DNA of 64,000 bases from Symplocastrum torsivum CPER-KK1 (GTDB lineage: Bacteria > Cyanobacteriota > Cyanobacteriia > Cyanobacteriales > Coleofasciculaceae), in assembly GCA_019358875.1 (NCBI GenBank), contig JAHHIF010000004.1, positions 185,785-249,784 of the forward strand. The letters run 5' to 3'. The notes under the pieces were generated by a model. That model was given only the letters and a program-made list of their open reading frames with translations. It did no database searches and had not been told where the DNA came from. The position numbers and the translations under genes are program-made. Every line of letters begins with the position of its first letter. The stretch's first letter is position 1. Positions 9,552 through 18,185 of this stretch are shown here, in pieces.

Positions 9552-12017
9552 ATGATCAATCCTCCGTCGCACCCAAAAATCCCTGATTGTAGTTGGAATC
9601 GTCCCCTTGGACTTGGCTGGGAGAAGCCCTACACCGTCCGCTACGCTAGTAATCTCGATGATGGTCCCTGGCATGGAATGCCGCTAGGGGGTTTTGGCGC
9701 AGGTTGCATTGGTCGTTCTCCGCGAGGGGACTTCAACTTGTGGCACCTTGATGGTGGAGAGCATACGTTTAAAAGTCTCCCAGCTTGTCAGTTTAGTGTC
9801 TTTGAACAGCAAGAGTCTTCACCTGCACAAGCTTATGCTCTATGTACAGAATCACCAGAAGATGGCACCCTTAACTCGTGGCAATGGTATCCGGCTTCTC
9901 ATGACAGTGGTGATTTAGAAAAACAACGGACAACAGACGACAAACAACGGACACATACAGGAACTTACCATGCGCTTTATCCTCGGAGTTGGTTTGTCTA
10001 CAACAATGTCTTTCAAACCGAACTGACTTGTGAACAGTTTTCTCCGATTTGGGCGGGATGTTATCAGGAAAGTAGCTATCCTGTCGCGATTTTTGAGTGG
10101 ACGGCGCATAACCCTACAGATGCCCCTATTACGCTCAGCATCATGCTCACCTGGCAGAATATGGTGGGCTGGTTTACTAATGCGATAAAGAGTCCACAGG
10201 TGCAGGTGCGGGATGATGGTAGCCCGGTTTACGAATACCAGCCCCGTCTGGGAGATAGTACGGGTAGTTTTAATGAGTGGATTGTCGATCACTACCGCGT
10301 CGGCTGTCTCCTCGATCGCGTTCGCTTACATGATGAGATTCAGGAAGGGGAAGGGCAACTTTGTATCGCAACTGTCACTAATCCCAGCCTAGAGGTGTTC
10401 TATCATAGTCGCTGGAATCCTACGGGTGATGGTGCTGAGGTTTGGAATACCTTTGCCTCTGATGGTAGCTTGGCAGACTTTCAAGATGAAACCCCAGCCG
10501 CACCGGGAGAACAAATTGCTGCTGCGATCGCAATTCGTTTTACAATCCGTCCGGGTAGAACGCGAAAAATTCCTTTTATCCTCGCTTGGGATTTCCCAGT
10601 AACTGAGTTTGCACCAGGAATCAACTATTACCGACGCTACACCGATTTTTTTGGTCGTACTGGAAATAATGCTTGGTCAGTTGCCCGTACTGCCTTCAAG
10701 CACAATGAACTGTGGAAAGAGAAAATTCAGGCTTGGCAGGAGCCGATCTTAAACCGAGGGGACTTGCCAAATTGGTTCAAGATGGCGCTCTTTAATGAAC
10801 TCTACCTACTTGCTGGCGGTGGTACTCTGTGGAGTGCAGCGGATGACCGTGACCCTGTGGGTCAGTTTGGTGTCTTGGAATGCATCGATTATCGCTGGTA
10901 TGAGAGCCTGGATGTACGGCTTTATGGCTCTTTTGCTCTCATGATGCTCTGGCCGCGACTGGATAAAGCGGTATTGGAAGCATTTGCTCGTGCTATCCCA
11001 ACCAGTGATGAGACGCCCCGGATTATTGGCTATAACAAGGCTACAGCTATCCGCAAAGCCGCTGACGCAACACCTCACGACCTTGGTGCGCCCAATGAGC
11101 AGCCTTGGGAGAAGACGAATTACACCAGCTATCAGGATTGCAATCAGTGGAAGGATTTACCTTGTGACTTTGTGTTGCAGGTCTATCGAGATTTTGTCCT
11201 CACAGGTGCAAATGATGTCGAGTTTTTGTGGGAATGCTGGTCAGCGATTGTAAAAACGCTTTCTTATCTCAAGGCTTTTGATAAAGATGAAGATGGGATT
11301 CCCGAAAACTCTGGCGCACCGGATCAGACGTTTGACGACTGGCAGCTTAAAGGGATAAGTGCCTATTGCGGCGGGTTATGGTTGGCAGCACTAGAAGCTG
11401 CGATCGCAATTGGTGAAATCCTCCTCAATAACTACCCACCTATATCCCAACTCGTAGAAGCACCATTACCAGAATCCATCCAAGAAACAATCGACTTGTA
11501 TCGCCACTGGCTAAAACAAGCTCGACCCCTTTATCAAGAAAAGCTATGGAATGGTCAATATTATCGGCTGGATAGTGAAAGTGGCTCAGATATCGTTATG
11601 GCCGACCAACTCTGTGGTCAGTTCTATGCCCGTTTACTGGGATTACCTGATATTGTGCCAATCGAGTGTGCCCAGTCAGCTCTCAAGAGCGTGTATGAGT
11701 CCTGTTTTTTGAAATTCCAGGATGCTCAGATCGGTGCAGCCAACGGGGTTAGACCCGATGGTTCACCAGAAAATCCCAATTCTACCCATCCCCTGGAAGT
11801 CTGGACGGGCATCAACTTTGGGCTGGCAGCTTTCCTGATGCAACTAGAAATGAAAGAGGAAGCCTTGCGACTAACGGAGGCAGTAGTACGCACTGTTTAT
11901 GAGAATGGATTGCAATTTCGCACCCCGGAGGCAATCACCGCTACAGGTACCTTCCGCGCCAGTCACTACCTGAGAGCTATGGCAATTTGGGCAATTTATC
12001 TGACATTTAGGGATTAA
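9552..12017 (+). CDS. GH116 family beta-glucosidase/glucosylceramidase-like protein
   Basis: The 821 residues match the non-lysosomal glucosylceramidase (GBA2-like) family GH116. The N-terminal beta-sandwich domain includes 'GMPLGGFGAGCIGRSPRGDF', and the C-terminal (alpha/alpha)6 catalytic domain starts near residue 390. The likely nucleophile is Glu451 in 'WYESLDVRLYGSF', and the likely acid/base aspartate lies in 'PDQTFDDW' (about 590-596). Both motifs are intact. The family hydrolyses beta-glucosides; in bacteria the natural substrate (glycolipid or oligosaccharide) is usually unknown. There is no signal peptide, so it is probably cytoplasmic. No sugar-transport or glycolipid genes lie next to it. 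Confidence 0.9.
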   Translation: MINPPSHPKIPDCSWNRPLGLGWEKPYTVRYASNLDDGPWHGMPLGGFGAGCIGRSPRGDFNLWHLDGGEHTFKSLPACQFSVFEQQESSPAQAYALCTESPEDGTLNSWQWYPASHDSGDLEKQRTTDDKQRTHTGTYHALYPRSWFVYNNVFQTELTCEQFSPIWAGCYQESSYPVAIFEWTAHNPTDAPITLSIMLTWQNMVGWFTNAIKSPQVQVRDDGSPVYEYQPRLGDSTGSFNEWIVDHYRVGCLLDRVRLHDEIQEGEGQLCIATVTNPSLEVFYHSRWNPTGDGAEVWNTFASDGSLADFQDETPAAPGEQIAAAIAIRFTIRPGRTRKIPFILAWDFPVTEFAPGINYYRRYTDFFGRTGNNAWSVARTAFKHNELWKEKIQAWQEPILNRGDLPNWFKMALFNELYLLAGGGTLWSAADDRDPVGQFGVLECIDYRWYESLDVRLYGSFALMMLWPRLDKAVLEAFARAIPTSDETPRIIGYNKATAIRKAADATPHDLGAPNEQPWEKTNYTSYQDCNQWKDLPCDFVLQVYRDFVLTGANDVEFLWECWSAIVKTLSYLKAFDKDEDGIPENSGAPDQTFDDWQLKGISAYCGGLWLAALEAAIAIGEILLNNYPPISQLVEAPLPESIQETIDLYRHWLKQARPLYQEKLWNGQYYRLDSESGSDIVMADQLCGQFYARLLGLPDIVPIECAQSALKSVYESCFLKFQDAQIGAANGVRPDGSPENPNSTHPLEVWTGINFGLAAFLMQLEMKEEALRLTEAVVRTVYENGLQFRTPEAITATGTFRASHYLRAMAIWAIYLTFRD

Positions 12018-12116
12018 GCTTGGAAGAAGGCAGAAGGCAGAAGAATTATTACTAGTACGCGGTCGTTTCAGCCTTTAAAGAAAGTCCTAACCTTTATGGC
12101 GACAGCTATGCTTCAG

Positions 12117-12989
12117 TCAATGCTGTTTGTGAAAGACTCGAAACGCAGAGATATTCAAGATAATCCCAAGCATAAATTTCAGCAGGGATGCCGGAATAAG
12201 CCCGACTAGCAAGCCCCCTGAAAAAGCGCCAATGACAGAACCCACGCCCATCGGAACAACTGTGTTTTTCAAGGAAGAGCGATCGCTAAACGCTCCCCGA
12301 CTAGCATACTTCACTAACCCAACAAACACTGTTGGTAAACTCACCAGCAGGCTGGCTGTTCCCGCCGTCTTAATATCTGCACCAAAGGCGAAAACAAGTG
12401 TTGGAATAATCACCTCACCGCCTGCAACCCCCAGCAGACTGCTTACTAATCCGATAGCCAGCCCGAACAGAATGCCTGCTGGAATGTGCCAGATTAGAGC
12501 AGAGGGTAAGAGGGCGGGGATAGTTTGAGGCAGAAAGCTCTCAATAATTAAGGCAACGCCAATCAGCACCAGCAGCACCAGGATGGCTCTCTCAAGCTGT
12601 TCGTTAGAAAGCCGTCCTGCCATTAATGCGCCAAAAAATGCCGTGACGATCGCTCCGGCAATCAAAGACAGTAATACTGGCAACAACGCTATAACGGCAC
12701 CAAAGGACAGTGTCTTAGCCCGGATTACCAGCGATGCGACAATGGTAATTAAGCTCACTGCCAGGTTGAGTGGTACAGCTTGACGCACCTGATAGCCCAA
12801 AGTGCCAGCCAGAACGGGCAGACGAAACTCCGCACCTCCTAAGCCAATTAGTCCACCTAACGCTCCAATCGGTACTGAATATAGGAACGACAACCGAAAC
12901 CGACGCTGTGCAAAGGCTTTGTCTCTTAGCTCTGCTACAGATGAGGGGGACTTTCTAATCAAGGGTTCAGCTCCGTTGAAATTATTCAT
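12117..12989 (-). CDS. TauE/SafE family sulfite/anion exporter
   Basis: A 290-residue integral membrane protein with two repeated halves of about four membrane segments each. Each half opens with the family signature: 'PIGALGGLIGLGGAEFRLP' near residue 40 and 'AIGLVSSLLGVAGGEVIIP' near residue 177. TauE/SafE proteins move sulfur-containing organic or inorganic anions across the inner membrane. The substrate here is open. About 35 polar residues precede the first segment. The ATG at 12989 has no Shine-Dalgarno sequence, and its upstream DNA is the remnant of a CHAT gene on the opposite strand, so the promoter lies within that debris. Confidence 0.9.
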   Translation of the reverse strand: MNNFNGAEPLIRKSPSSVAELRDKAFAQRRFRLSFLYSVPIGALGGLIGLGGAEFRLPVLAGTLGYQVRQAVPLNLAVSLITIVASLVIRAKTLSFGAVIALLPVLLSLIAGAIVTAFFGALMAGRLSNEQLERAILVLLVLIGVALIIESFLPQTIPALLPSALIWHIPAGILFGLAIGLVSSLLGVAGGEVIIPTLVFAFGADIKTAGTASLLVSLPTVFVGLVKYASRGAFSDRSSLKNTVVPMGVGSVIGAFSGGLLVGLIPASLLKFMLGIILNISAFRVFHKQH

Positions 12990-12997
12990 CGATTATC

Positions 12998-13129
12998 GAG
13001 TTTTATCGCCAGCTACAGCAGCACCCCGATAAAGCTCAAGCCTTGCGACAGGCGATGCTTGCGACAATGAAACAACATCCTAATCCCAGAGATTGAGCAG
13101 GCTTTACCCTAATTGGGGAAGTGGATTAA
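12998..13129 (+). pseudogene. C-terminal remnant of a CHAT-domain protein
   Basis: Reading the plus strand from 12998 gives EFYRQLQQHPDKAQALRQ, then AMLATMKQHPNPRD, a TGA stop at 13094-13096, then AGFTLIGEVD and a natural TAA at 13127. CHAT proteins typically end '(N)PRDWAAFTLIGE', so TGA sits exactly where the family has tryptophan (TGG). No upstream CHAT sequence remains: the frame runs into the TauE start region. This is a decayed 3' tail about 44 codons long. Confidence 0.82.
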
Positions 13130-13320
13130 TCTAGCGGTTCTCACTCTTGTGAAGTAACGTTACTGGAGTGACTGGAATTACAGATGCACAAAAATTAACG
13201 CTGAAGACATTGGGTGCAGTGGAAGCTGGGTAAGTTTGTTACTGATTCACACTCAACACTCAACACAAGATTATGTAACAATTCTTACCCTTTGACTCAA
13301 CAACCAAATCCAGAAGCGTT

Positions 13321-13662
13321 TTAATACCCTTCACTACGTGGCGGTCTTTGGGCGATCGCAGCGCCGTTATACGCCACTGACCATTCACCATTAACGCTAA
13401 AGCAGAGATCGAACCCTAAGGCATGGGCTTTAACCGCATACTGTCGATACCCAATCATCAAGGCATTCCGTAAGGCTTCACTGAAGCATTCAATTCGCAA
13501 TGTGCGATATTGCAACAACAGACCCAAGCTGTTTTTCACTTTGTAGTTGTCAAGTACGATTTCGCAAGGTGTCAGTGCCTCTCTATGGATAAGATCTAAA
13601 GAATCAATCCACAAAGAGATTACTCGCTTGTCTAATTGGACGGTCAGGGTTTCATTTTGCAT
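13321..13662 (-). CDS. Hypothetical protein, 113 aa
   Basis: A soluble-looking 113-residue product starting with ATG at 13662. It has a mixed alpha/beta pattern ('TVQLDKRVISLWIDSL', 'LTPCEIVLDNYKVK', 'ALRNALMIGYRQYAVKAHALGFDL'). I recognise no family, motif or membrane segment. The frame is well filled with ordinary codons and the gene sits alone between two regions of debris, so a real gene is more likely than not. No ribosome site is evident. Confidence 0.5.
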   Translation of the reverse strand: MQNETLTVQLDKRVISLWIDSLDLIHREALTPCEIVLDNYKVKNSLGLLLQYRTLRIECFSEALRNALMIGYRQYAVKAHALGFDLCFSVNGEWSVAYNGAAIAQRPPRSEGY

Positions 13663-13941
13663 AGTTCAAGAAATTGCCTGGTCTTAGCAGTGCCAGAAAT
13701 ATGTCATCTCTCTAATGGATGATATTACAAAAACCCTGCCCGTGTCTCGTGGGATCAAGCCCATTCTATTGATAGACGTTGGAAAAAACAGGAGCAATTA
13801 CTTTTGAGGATATAAGAGTAACGATTTGTTAAGCAATCAAAATTGCCCTTGAAAGCCTATGCAGGCATAGGTTCAGGGCTAATTACTACTTTGCTGAAAC
13901 CTCGTCACTGTCGTTTTTCTCAAAAGGATTTAGTGAACACA

Positions 13942-14970
13942 ATGCAACTGAAGCCAATAAACCAACAGGTTGTCACGATAGTTGGGGCTTCCAGCGGGAT
14001 TGGACGAGAAACAGCTCTCCAGTTCGCCGCACGGGGAGCAAAACTAGTTGTCGCGGCTCGTAGTCAGTCGGGATTAGACTCTTTGGTGCAGGAAATCCGG
14101 AGTCAAGGTGGGCAGGCTGTGGCTGTGACTGCTGATGTTACAGATTTTGAACAAGTAAAAGCGATCGCAGATAAAGCCGTTGAGGAATACGGGCGGCTCG
14201 ATACCTGGGTTCATGCTGCTGCGACTGGTGTCCTTGCCCGCTTCGACCAAACTACACCGGAAGAGTTCAAGCGCGTTGTTGATGTCAACCTCAATGGGCA
14301 AGCCTATGGGGCAATGGCAGCGTTGCCTCATCTTAAACGAGAGGGACGCGGGGCGCTGATTCACATTTCCTCAATGGAAGGTAGGCGAGGACTCCCCTTG
14401 CAAAGTCCCTACTCTGCTGCCAAGCATGGTGTTGAAGGCTTTTTGGAAGCACTGCGGGTTGAGCTAAAACACGAAGGGCTACCGATTAGTGTTACGAGCA
14501 TCAAGCCAGCCGTAATCAACACACCCTACTACAACAAGGTACGCACCAAGCTAGGTGTTAAACCAACAGGAATACCACCCTACTATCAACCTAGCCTTGT
14601 TGCTGAGGCAATCCTCTATGTTGCCGAGCATCCCACCCGTGACTTTCTAGTTGGGGATGTCAGTAAGGTACTCGATCTGCTACAGCGGATTTCACCCGAA
14701 CTGGTGGATGCGATACTGCTCTTGATTGCTTTTCAAGGGCAGCGGACTAATGAACCGAAGTCCGAAGATGCACCAGACAACGTCTTCGAGCCTATTGAGG
14801 GCTACAACAAAATTAAGGGAGATTTTGACGAGTTGACGATACCGAGCGTCACTGACTGGTTTGATAAGAATCCACCGCTAAAGTGGGGTGCGATCGCAGC
14901 GACAGCGTTGGGAGGAGTTGCCTTAGCGATGTTGGCAACCCAAGCAGCCAATAACGGAAAGCTAATGTAA
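13942..14970 (+). CDS. SDR family NAD(P)-dependent oxidoreductase with C-terminal membrane anchor
   Basis: I choose the ATG at 13942 (342 aa, starting MQLKPINQQVV), because the classical SDR fold begins directly after it; the open frame extends upstream to a TTG at 13843. The cofactor motif is 'VGASSGIGRETA', followed by Arg in 'VVAARSQSGL', which suggests NADPH. The catalytic serine lies in 'HISSMEGRRG' and the Tyr-x-x-x-Lys pair in 'SPYSAAKHG' (about 140-160). After about residue 250 comes an extension ending in a hydrophobic helix 'WGAIAATALGGVALAMLATQ', which may tether it to a membrane. Substrate unknown. Confidence 0.88.
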   Translation: MQLKPINQQVVTIVGASSGIGRETALQFAARGAKLVVAARSQSGLDSLVQEIRSQGGQAVAVTADVTDFEQVKAIADKAVEEYGRLDTWVHAAATGVLARFDQTTPEEFKRVVDVNLNGQAYGAMAALPHLKREGRGALIHISSMEGRRGLPLQSPYSAAKHGVEGFLEALRVELKHEGLPISVTSIKPAVINTPYYNKVRTKLGVKPTGIPPYYQPSLVAEAILYVAEHPTRDFLVGDVSKVLDLLQRISPELVDAILLLIAFQGQRTNEPKSEDAPDNVFEPIEGYNKIKGDFDELTIPSVTDWFDKNPPLKWGAIAATALGGVALAMLATQAANNGKLM

Positions 14971-15023
14971 CCCCTAAATATCCAATGTGGGATGTTTAGT
15001 AGCTTACAAGTCCTTAAGGCGTT

Positions 15024-15114
15024 CAGGACTTACGCAAGCGTACTATATGTAGCGGTCTGAAACTCAAGACTTTGCAAAGTATACGCCATATCTAGAACCT
15101 CTGCGTAAGTCCTG
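15024..15114. mobile_element. MITE-like element with 13-bp terminal inverted repeats
   Basis: CAGGACTTACGCA at 15024-15036 is the exact reverse complement of TGCGTAAGTCCTG at 15102-15114. The 91-base unit has no coding capacity. A degenerate copy of one end ('TGCGTAAGCCCTA') is at about 19127-19139. No clear target-site duplication is visible. The size and structure fit a non-autonomous transposable element. The rest of the 380-base gap (14971-15350) between the SDR gene and ndhK contains no supported gene. Confidence 0.65.
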
Positions 15115-15350
15115 GTATTGCTCCGGGACTTGTTTGTGTTAAGCGTTACAGGCATCCTTAACGATAGTCCATTTCTTCGGAGAGAAGAGCGGGCAAACTG
15201 GCAGGACTATGTTGTGAGGAATGAGTGCCATCAACAACATCTAGTAATGCGATCGCTGCTTCTCTACAAGGAAGAACAGTTACTCCTCCAACCCAACTAG
15301 GGCAATAACCAGAATTTTTCTACACCAGGTGTACGAGAACATAAAATCCT

Positions 15351-16070
15351 ATGCAGAATGAATCCTTCGATAAGGAACAGATATTGTCCCCTGCTGGACC
15401 CTATTCAGTCACTCAACAGCTTTCGGAAAACGTCATTTTGACGACAGTAGACGATCTTTACAATTGGGCGCGACTCTCCAGTTTATGGCCGATGTTGTAC
15501 GGTACAGCTTGCTGCTTTATCGAATTTGCTGCCATGATTGGCTCACGTTTCGACTTTGACCGATTTGGCTTAATTCCTCGTGCTAGTCCGCGTCAAGCCG
15601 ACTTAATCATTTTGGCAGGGACTCTGAACATGAAAATGGCTCAACCGACGCTTCGCCTTTACGAGCAGATGCCTGAGCCAAAGTACGTCATTGCAATGGG
15701 TGCTTGCATGATCACCGGAGGGATGTTCAGCGCCGATTCCTATACAGCAATTCGAGGGGCGGATAAAATTCTGCCAATAGATGTTTACATTCCGGGCTGC
15801 CCTCCCCGACCAGAAGCAATCATGGATGCAATTGTTAAGTTGCGAAAGAAGATATCCAATGAATCTATGCAGGAGCGAGGCAAGATTCAGCAGACACATC
15901 GCTACTACAGCACCACCCACAACATGAAGCTGGTTGCCCCCACCGCCGTGACTGGAAAAGATGCAACGTTGCCTTCTCGCCAGCAACCACCTAAAGAATT
16001 GACGGAGGCAATCGGAATGCCAATTCCTCCTGCACTCAAAACTGCTCAACAGGAAGAGCTTAATTCATAG
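15351..16070 (+). CDS. ndhK: NAD(P)H-quinone oxidoreductase subunit K, stand-alone paralogue
   Basis: The 239-residue product is an NdhK/NuoB-type subunit, which carries the N2 [4Fe-4S] cluster of the NDH-1 complex at the membrane arm junction. The four ligands are visible: Cys54-Cys55 in '[10 protein letters not shown]', Cys119 in '[10 protein letters not shown]' and Cys150 in '[11 protein letters not shown]'. In cyanobacteria ndhK normally sits in ndhC-ndhK-ndhJ. Here neither neighbour is present within several kilobases. From memory of the family, several core positions differ from the usual cyanobacterial NdhK, for example '[19 protein letters not shown]', where most have TAGT(I/V)TMKMAPQLVRLYEQ. 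I therefore infer a second copy. The C-terminal tail is Pro/Gln rich. Confidence 0.92.
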   Translation: MQNESFDKEQILSPAGPYSVTQQLSENVILTTVDDLYNWARLSSLWPMLYGTACCFIEFAAMIGSRFDFDRFGLIPRASPRQADLIILAGTLNMKMAQPTLRLYEQMPEPKYVIAMGACMITGGMFSADSYTAIRGADKILPIDVYIPGCPPRPEAIMDAIVKLRKKISNESMQERGKIQQTHRYYSTTHNMKLVAPTAVTGKDATLPSRQQPPKELTEAIGMPIPPALKTAQQEELNS

Positions 16071-16093
16071 TTCAGTAGGTGGACATAAATAAA

Positions 16094-16248
16094 CCTAAGT
16101 GTAGGTAAGCGATTACGCATTCAATTTGCAATATACGCTTATGGGAAAAAGGTTAAAGGGTAAAAGGTTTTTCTCTTTAACCTTTCTTTTTTCTCAAAAA
16201 CCGATGAGTTAAATATTTTATTAGTAAGAAAAGATACCTACACTTAGG
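16094..16248. repeat. Inverted-repeat element with internal hairpin
   Basis: CCTAAGTGTAGGTA at 16094-16107 is the exact reverse complement of TACCTACACTTAGG at 16235-16248. Inside lies a second hairpin, AAAGGTTAAAG (16148-16158) with CTTTAACCTTT (16175-16185) followed by a T-rich run, which could terminate ndhK transcripts. The rest of the 439-base gap (16071-16509) is AT-rich and holds no gene that I can support. Confidence 0.5.
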
Positions 16249-16509
16249 CATTAATTCGCTTACCGAAACAATAGGGTAGATTTTTTGTATGCCTAATTAC
16301 AGAATTATTTTCATTCTGGCTCGTTCCACAGGTAGACGAGTCAATTGAGTTGTAGAGGTAATTTGTAGGGATAGGCTTTCTACGCCTATCAATGTTGCTT
16401 GGTACTCTTCAAAGCCGCTTTAGAAGGAGCTACACCCATCCTTCTAGCGTCGCTGACCAACGACATTGCTTCTGAGTACAAGATTAAAGATTAGAAGAGG
16501 ATAAACTCA

Positions 16510-17685
16510 ATGAGCTTATTGGCTGTAGAGGAAATTAAAGAACTGGTAGGACAACCTAAAGGATTGTTTGTATCAATTTATATGCCTATCGAGCGAGCTA
16601 CGGCAGAACATCAACGGAATTCTATTCGGCTCAAAGATCTGATGCAAGAGGCTAGAAGTAGCATAGTAGAGAGTGGTTTAGACGATAAGGAAGCGTCGGA
16701 CTTTCTACAGCCAATCCAAGAACTAATTGATTCTGATGAGAGTTTTTGGGGGGAAGAACATAGTGATGGACTGGCAGTTTTTCTAGCTTCTGGAGTATTT
16801 CGCTATTATCGTTTGCCACTAAGTTTCCAAGAATTAGTTGTTGTTACTGACCGTTTTCATCTCAAACCATTACTACCTCTTTTGATGATTGGTGATGAGC
16901 AATATTATGTTTTAGCTTTGAGTCAAAAGGAGGTTAGGTTCCTTAGGTGTACACGCGACAATGTCAAAGAAATTGAACTGAAAGATGTACCCCATAGTCT
17001 TGATGAAGCCCTAGGGTATGACGCGACTGCCAAGGATGGTCAGCGACGCATGAGTACCCCAAAAGGGGGAACCAACAATTCTTTTCAGCAGGCAGGCAGT
17101 TTTCATGGGCAGGGAAGCCCCGATCAGGATAAACAGCAAGACGGCATTCTGCAATTCTTTCACTCTATTGATAAGGGATTGCACAAATACTTACGAGGAA
17201 AACGTGCTCCTTTAGTGTTAGCAGGAGTAGAGTATCTTTTCCCTATTTACAAAGAAGCAAATACCTATCAGCATTTAGTTGATGAAGGTATTACGGGTAA
17301 CGCTGAACATGTTAAATCAGAAGAATTACAAGCACAAGCCTGGGAGATTGTAGAACCTCTATTTTCAAAGGGGCAACAAGAAGCTGTCGAACGCTATAAG
17401 GAACTGAAAGGGACGGGGCTAACCTCTACTGACATTAAAGAGATTGTTCCCGCTGCTTGTTATAGTCGAGTTGAGCAATTGTTTGTTGCCGTTGGCGTCC
17501 AGCAGTGGGGAATCTTTAATCCCGACAGCAACATAGTTGATTTGCATTCTGAGGCGGAACTTGGTGACGAGGATTTACTGGATGCTGCTGCGGTTAACAC
17601 GGTTTTGAATGGTGGAACTGTCTATGCAGTAGAGCCAAACCAAGTACCGGATGAGGCACAAGTAGCCGCTATTTTCCGTTTTTAA
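16510..17685 (+). CDS. baeRF-family (archaeo-eukaryotic release factor-like) protein
   Basis: A 391-residue protein of the bacterial release-factor-like (baeRF) group. The N-terminal marker is 'GLFVSIYMPIERATAEHQRNS', where the family usually has 'cvSlYmPThraGpe.qqn.ir', followed by a central domain. The C-terminal part 'RAPLVLAGVEYLFPIYKEA' and 'AVNTVLNGGTVYAVEPNQVP' resembles the eRF1 domain 3/L7Ae-like region. Bacterial members are thought to act on ribosomes or RNA under stress, but the function is unproven. The start ATG follows GAGGAT at a suitable distance. It is a single-gene unit; the cyanophycinase follows 500 bases downstream. Confidence 0.75.
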   Translation: MSLLAVEEIKELVGQPKGLFVSIYMPIERATAEHQRNSIRLKDLMQEARSSIVESGLDDKEASDFLQPIQELIDSDESFWGEEHSDGLAVFLASGVFRYYRLPLSFQELVVVTDRFHLKPLLPLLMIGDEQYYVLALSQKEVRFLRCTRDNVKEIELKDVPHSLDEALGYDATAKDGQRRMSTPKGGTNNSFQQAGSFHGQGSPDQDKQQDGILQFFHSIDKGLHKYLRGKRAPLVLAGVEYLFPIYKEANTYQHLVDEGITGNAEHVKSEELQAQAWEIVEPLFSKGQQEAVERYKELKGTGLTSTDIKEIVPAACYSRVEQLFVAVGVQQWGIFNPDSNIVDLHSEAELGDEDLLDAAAVNTVLNGGTVYAVEPNQVPDEAQVAAIFRF

Positions 17686-17723
17686 GCCATAGGTTTGTTT
17701 AGGAAAGCAAACATTTGAAGAAG

Positions 17724-17812
17724 CCTGGGAAGTTTCTCAGCGTTAGTGAAGAAAGGCAGTAGGATACTAAAAGAGTAAACCCTGTTTTCTTTGCCGTCTA
17801 GAAACTCCCAGG
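17724..17812. repeat. Long-range inverted repeat downstream of the baeRF gene
   Basis: CCTGGGAAGTTTCT (17724-17737) pairs with AGAAACTCCCAGG (17800-17812) with one mismatch or bulge, enclosing about 62 bases. A separate perfect hairpin AAGTAAAG/CTTTACTT lies at 17896-17917. Both are in the 500-base gap before the cyanophycinase. They could be a transcript end or part of small structured RNAs. Confidence 0.4.
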
Positions 17813-18046
17813 AGTTTATAAGGAGAATTTACTATACCTAGTGGCTCTATCTATTAAGTAATATAGTGTTTTATATATTTAGTAATATCTTCCCAAAGTA
17901 AAGGTTGAACTTTACTTGAATGTATAAGCACGAACACTCGTTAAATTTTTTGTATCATTAATCACAACTTTAGTTAATATTAAAACACGTCTTGGGCTAG
18001 AACTAATAGGAAACGGCAATCGTTATTGTGTAAGAACTTCGGATAG

Positions 18047-18125
18047 AAACCATCCCAAACCTAGACTTTAATCAGCTAGCTTGTTTATTAAGAGCAGCTA
18101 GTTTGATTGACTGGGATGGTTTTTT
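18047..18125 (+). terminator. Two-helix hairpin with T-tract, possible sRNA terminator
   Basis: AAACCATCCCA (18047-18057) pairs perfectly with TGGGATGGTTT (18112-18122), and the T-run at 18120-18125 follows. A second helix is nested inside: AATC-GCTAGC (18070-18080) with GCTAG-TTGATT (18097-18108). On the plus strand this is a strong factor-independent terminator. It lies only 60 bases before the cyanophycinase start and more than 360 bases after the preceding gene. It therefore ends either a long 3' UTR or a separate small transcript that begins near 17985. Confidence 0.6.
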
Positions 18126-18185
18126 CTTGAACTCCCTGAGCTTGTCATATTTATTAATATCAATTGAACGAAAAACGGAGACAAA

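Noticed and set aside
15118..15300. 60-codon plus-strand frame after the MITE-like element
   Set aside because: No ribosome site, no recognised product, and it starts at the element edge.
18000..18046. Resemblance of the sequence before the 18.05-kb terminator to known cyanobacterial Yfr RNAs
   Set aside because: A short GGAAAC match alone is not enough; a covariance-model search would be needed.
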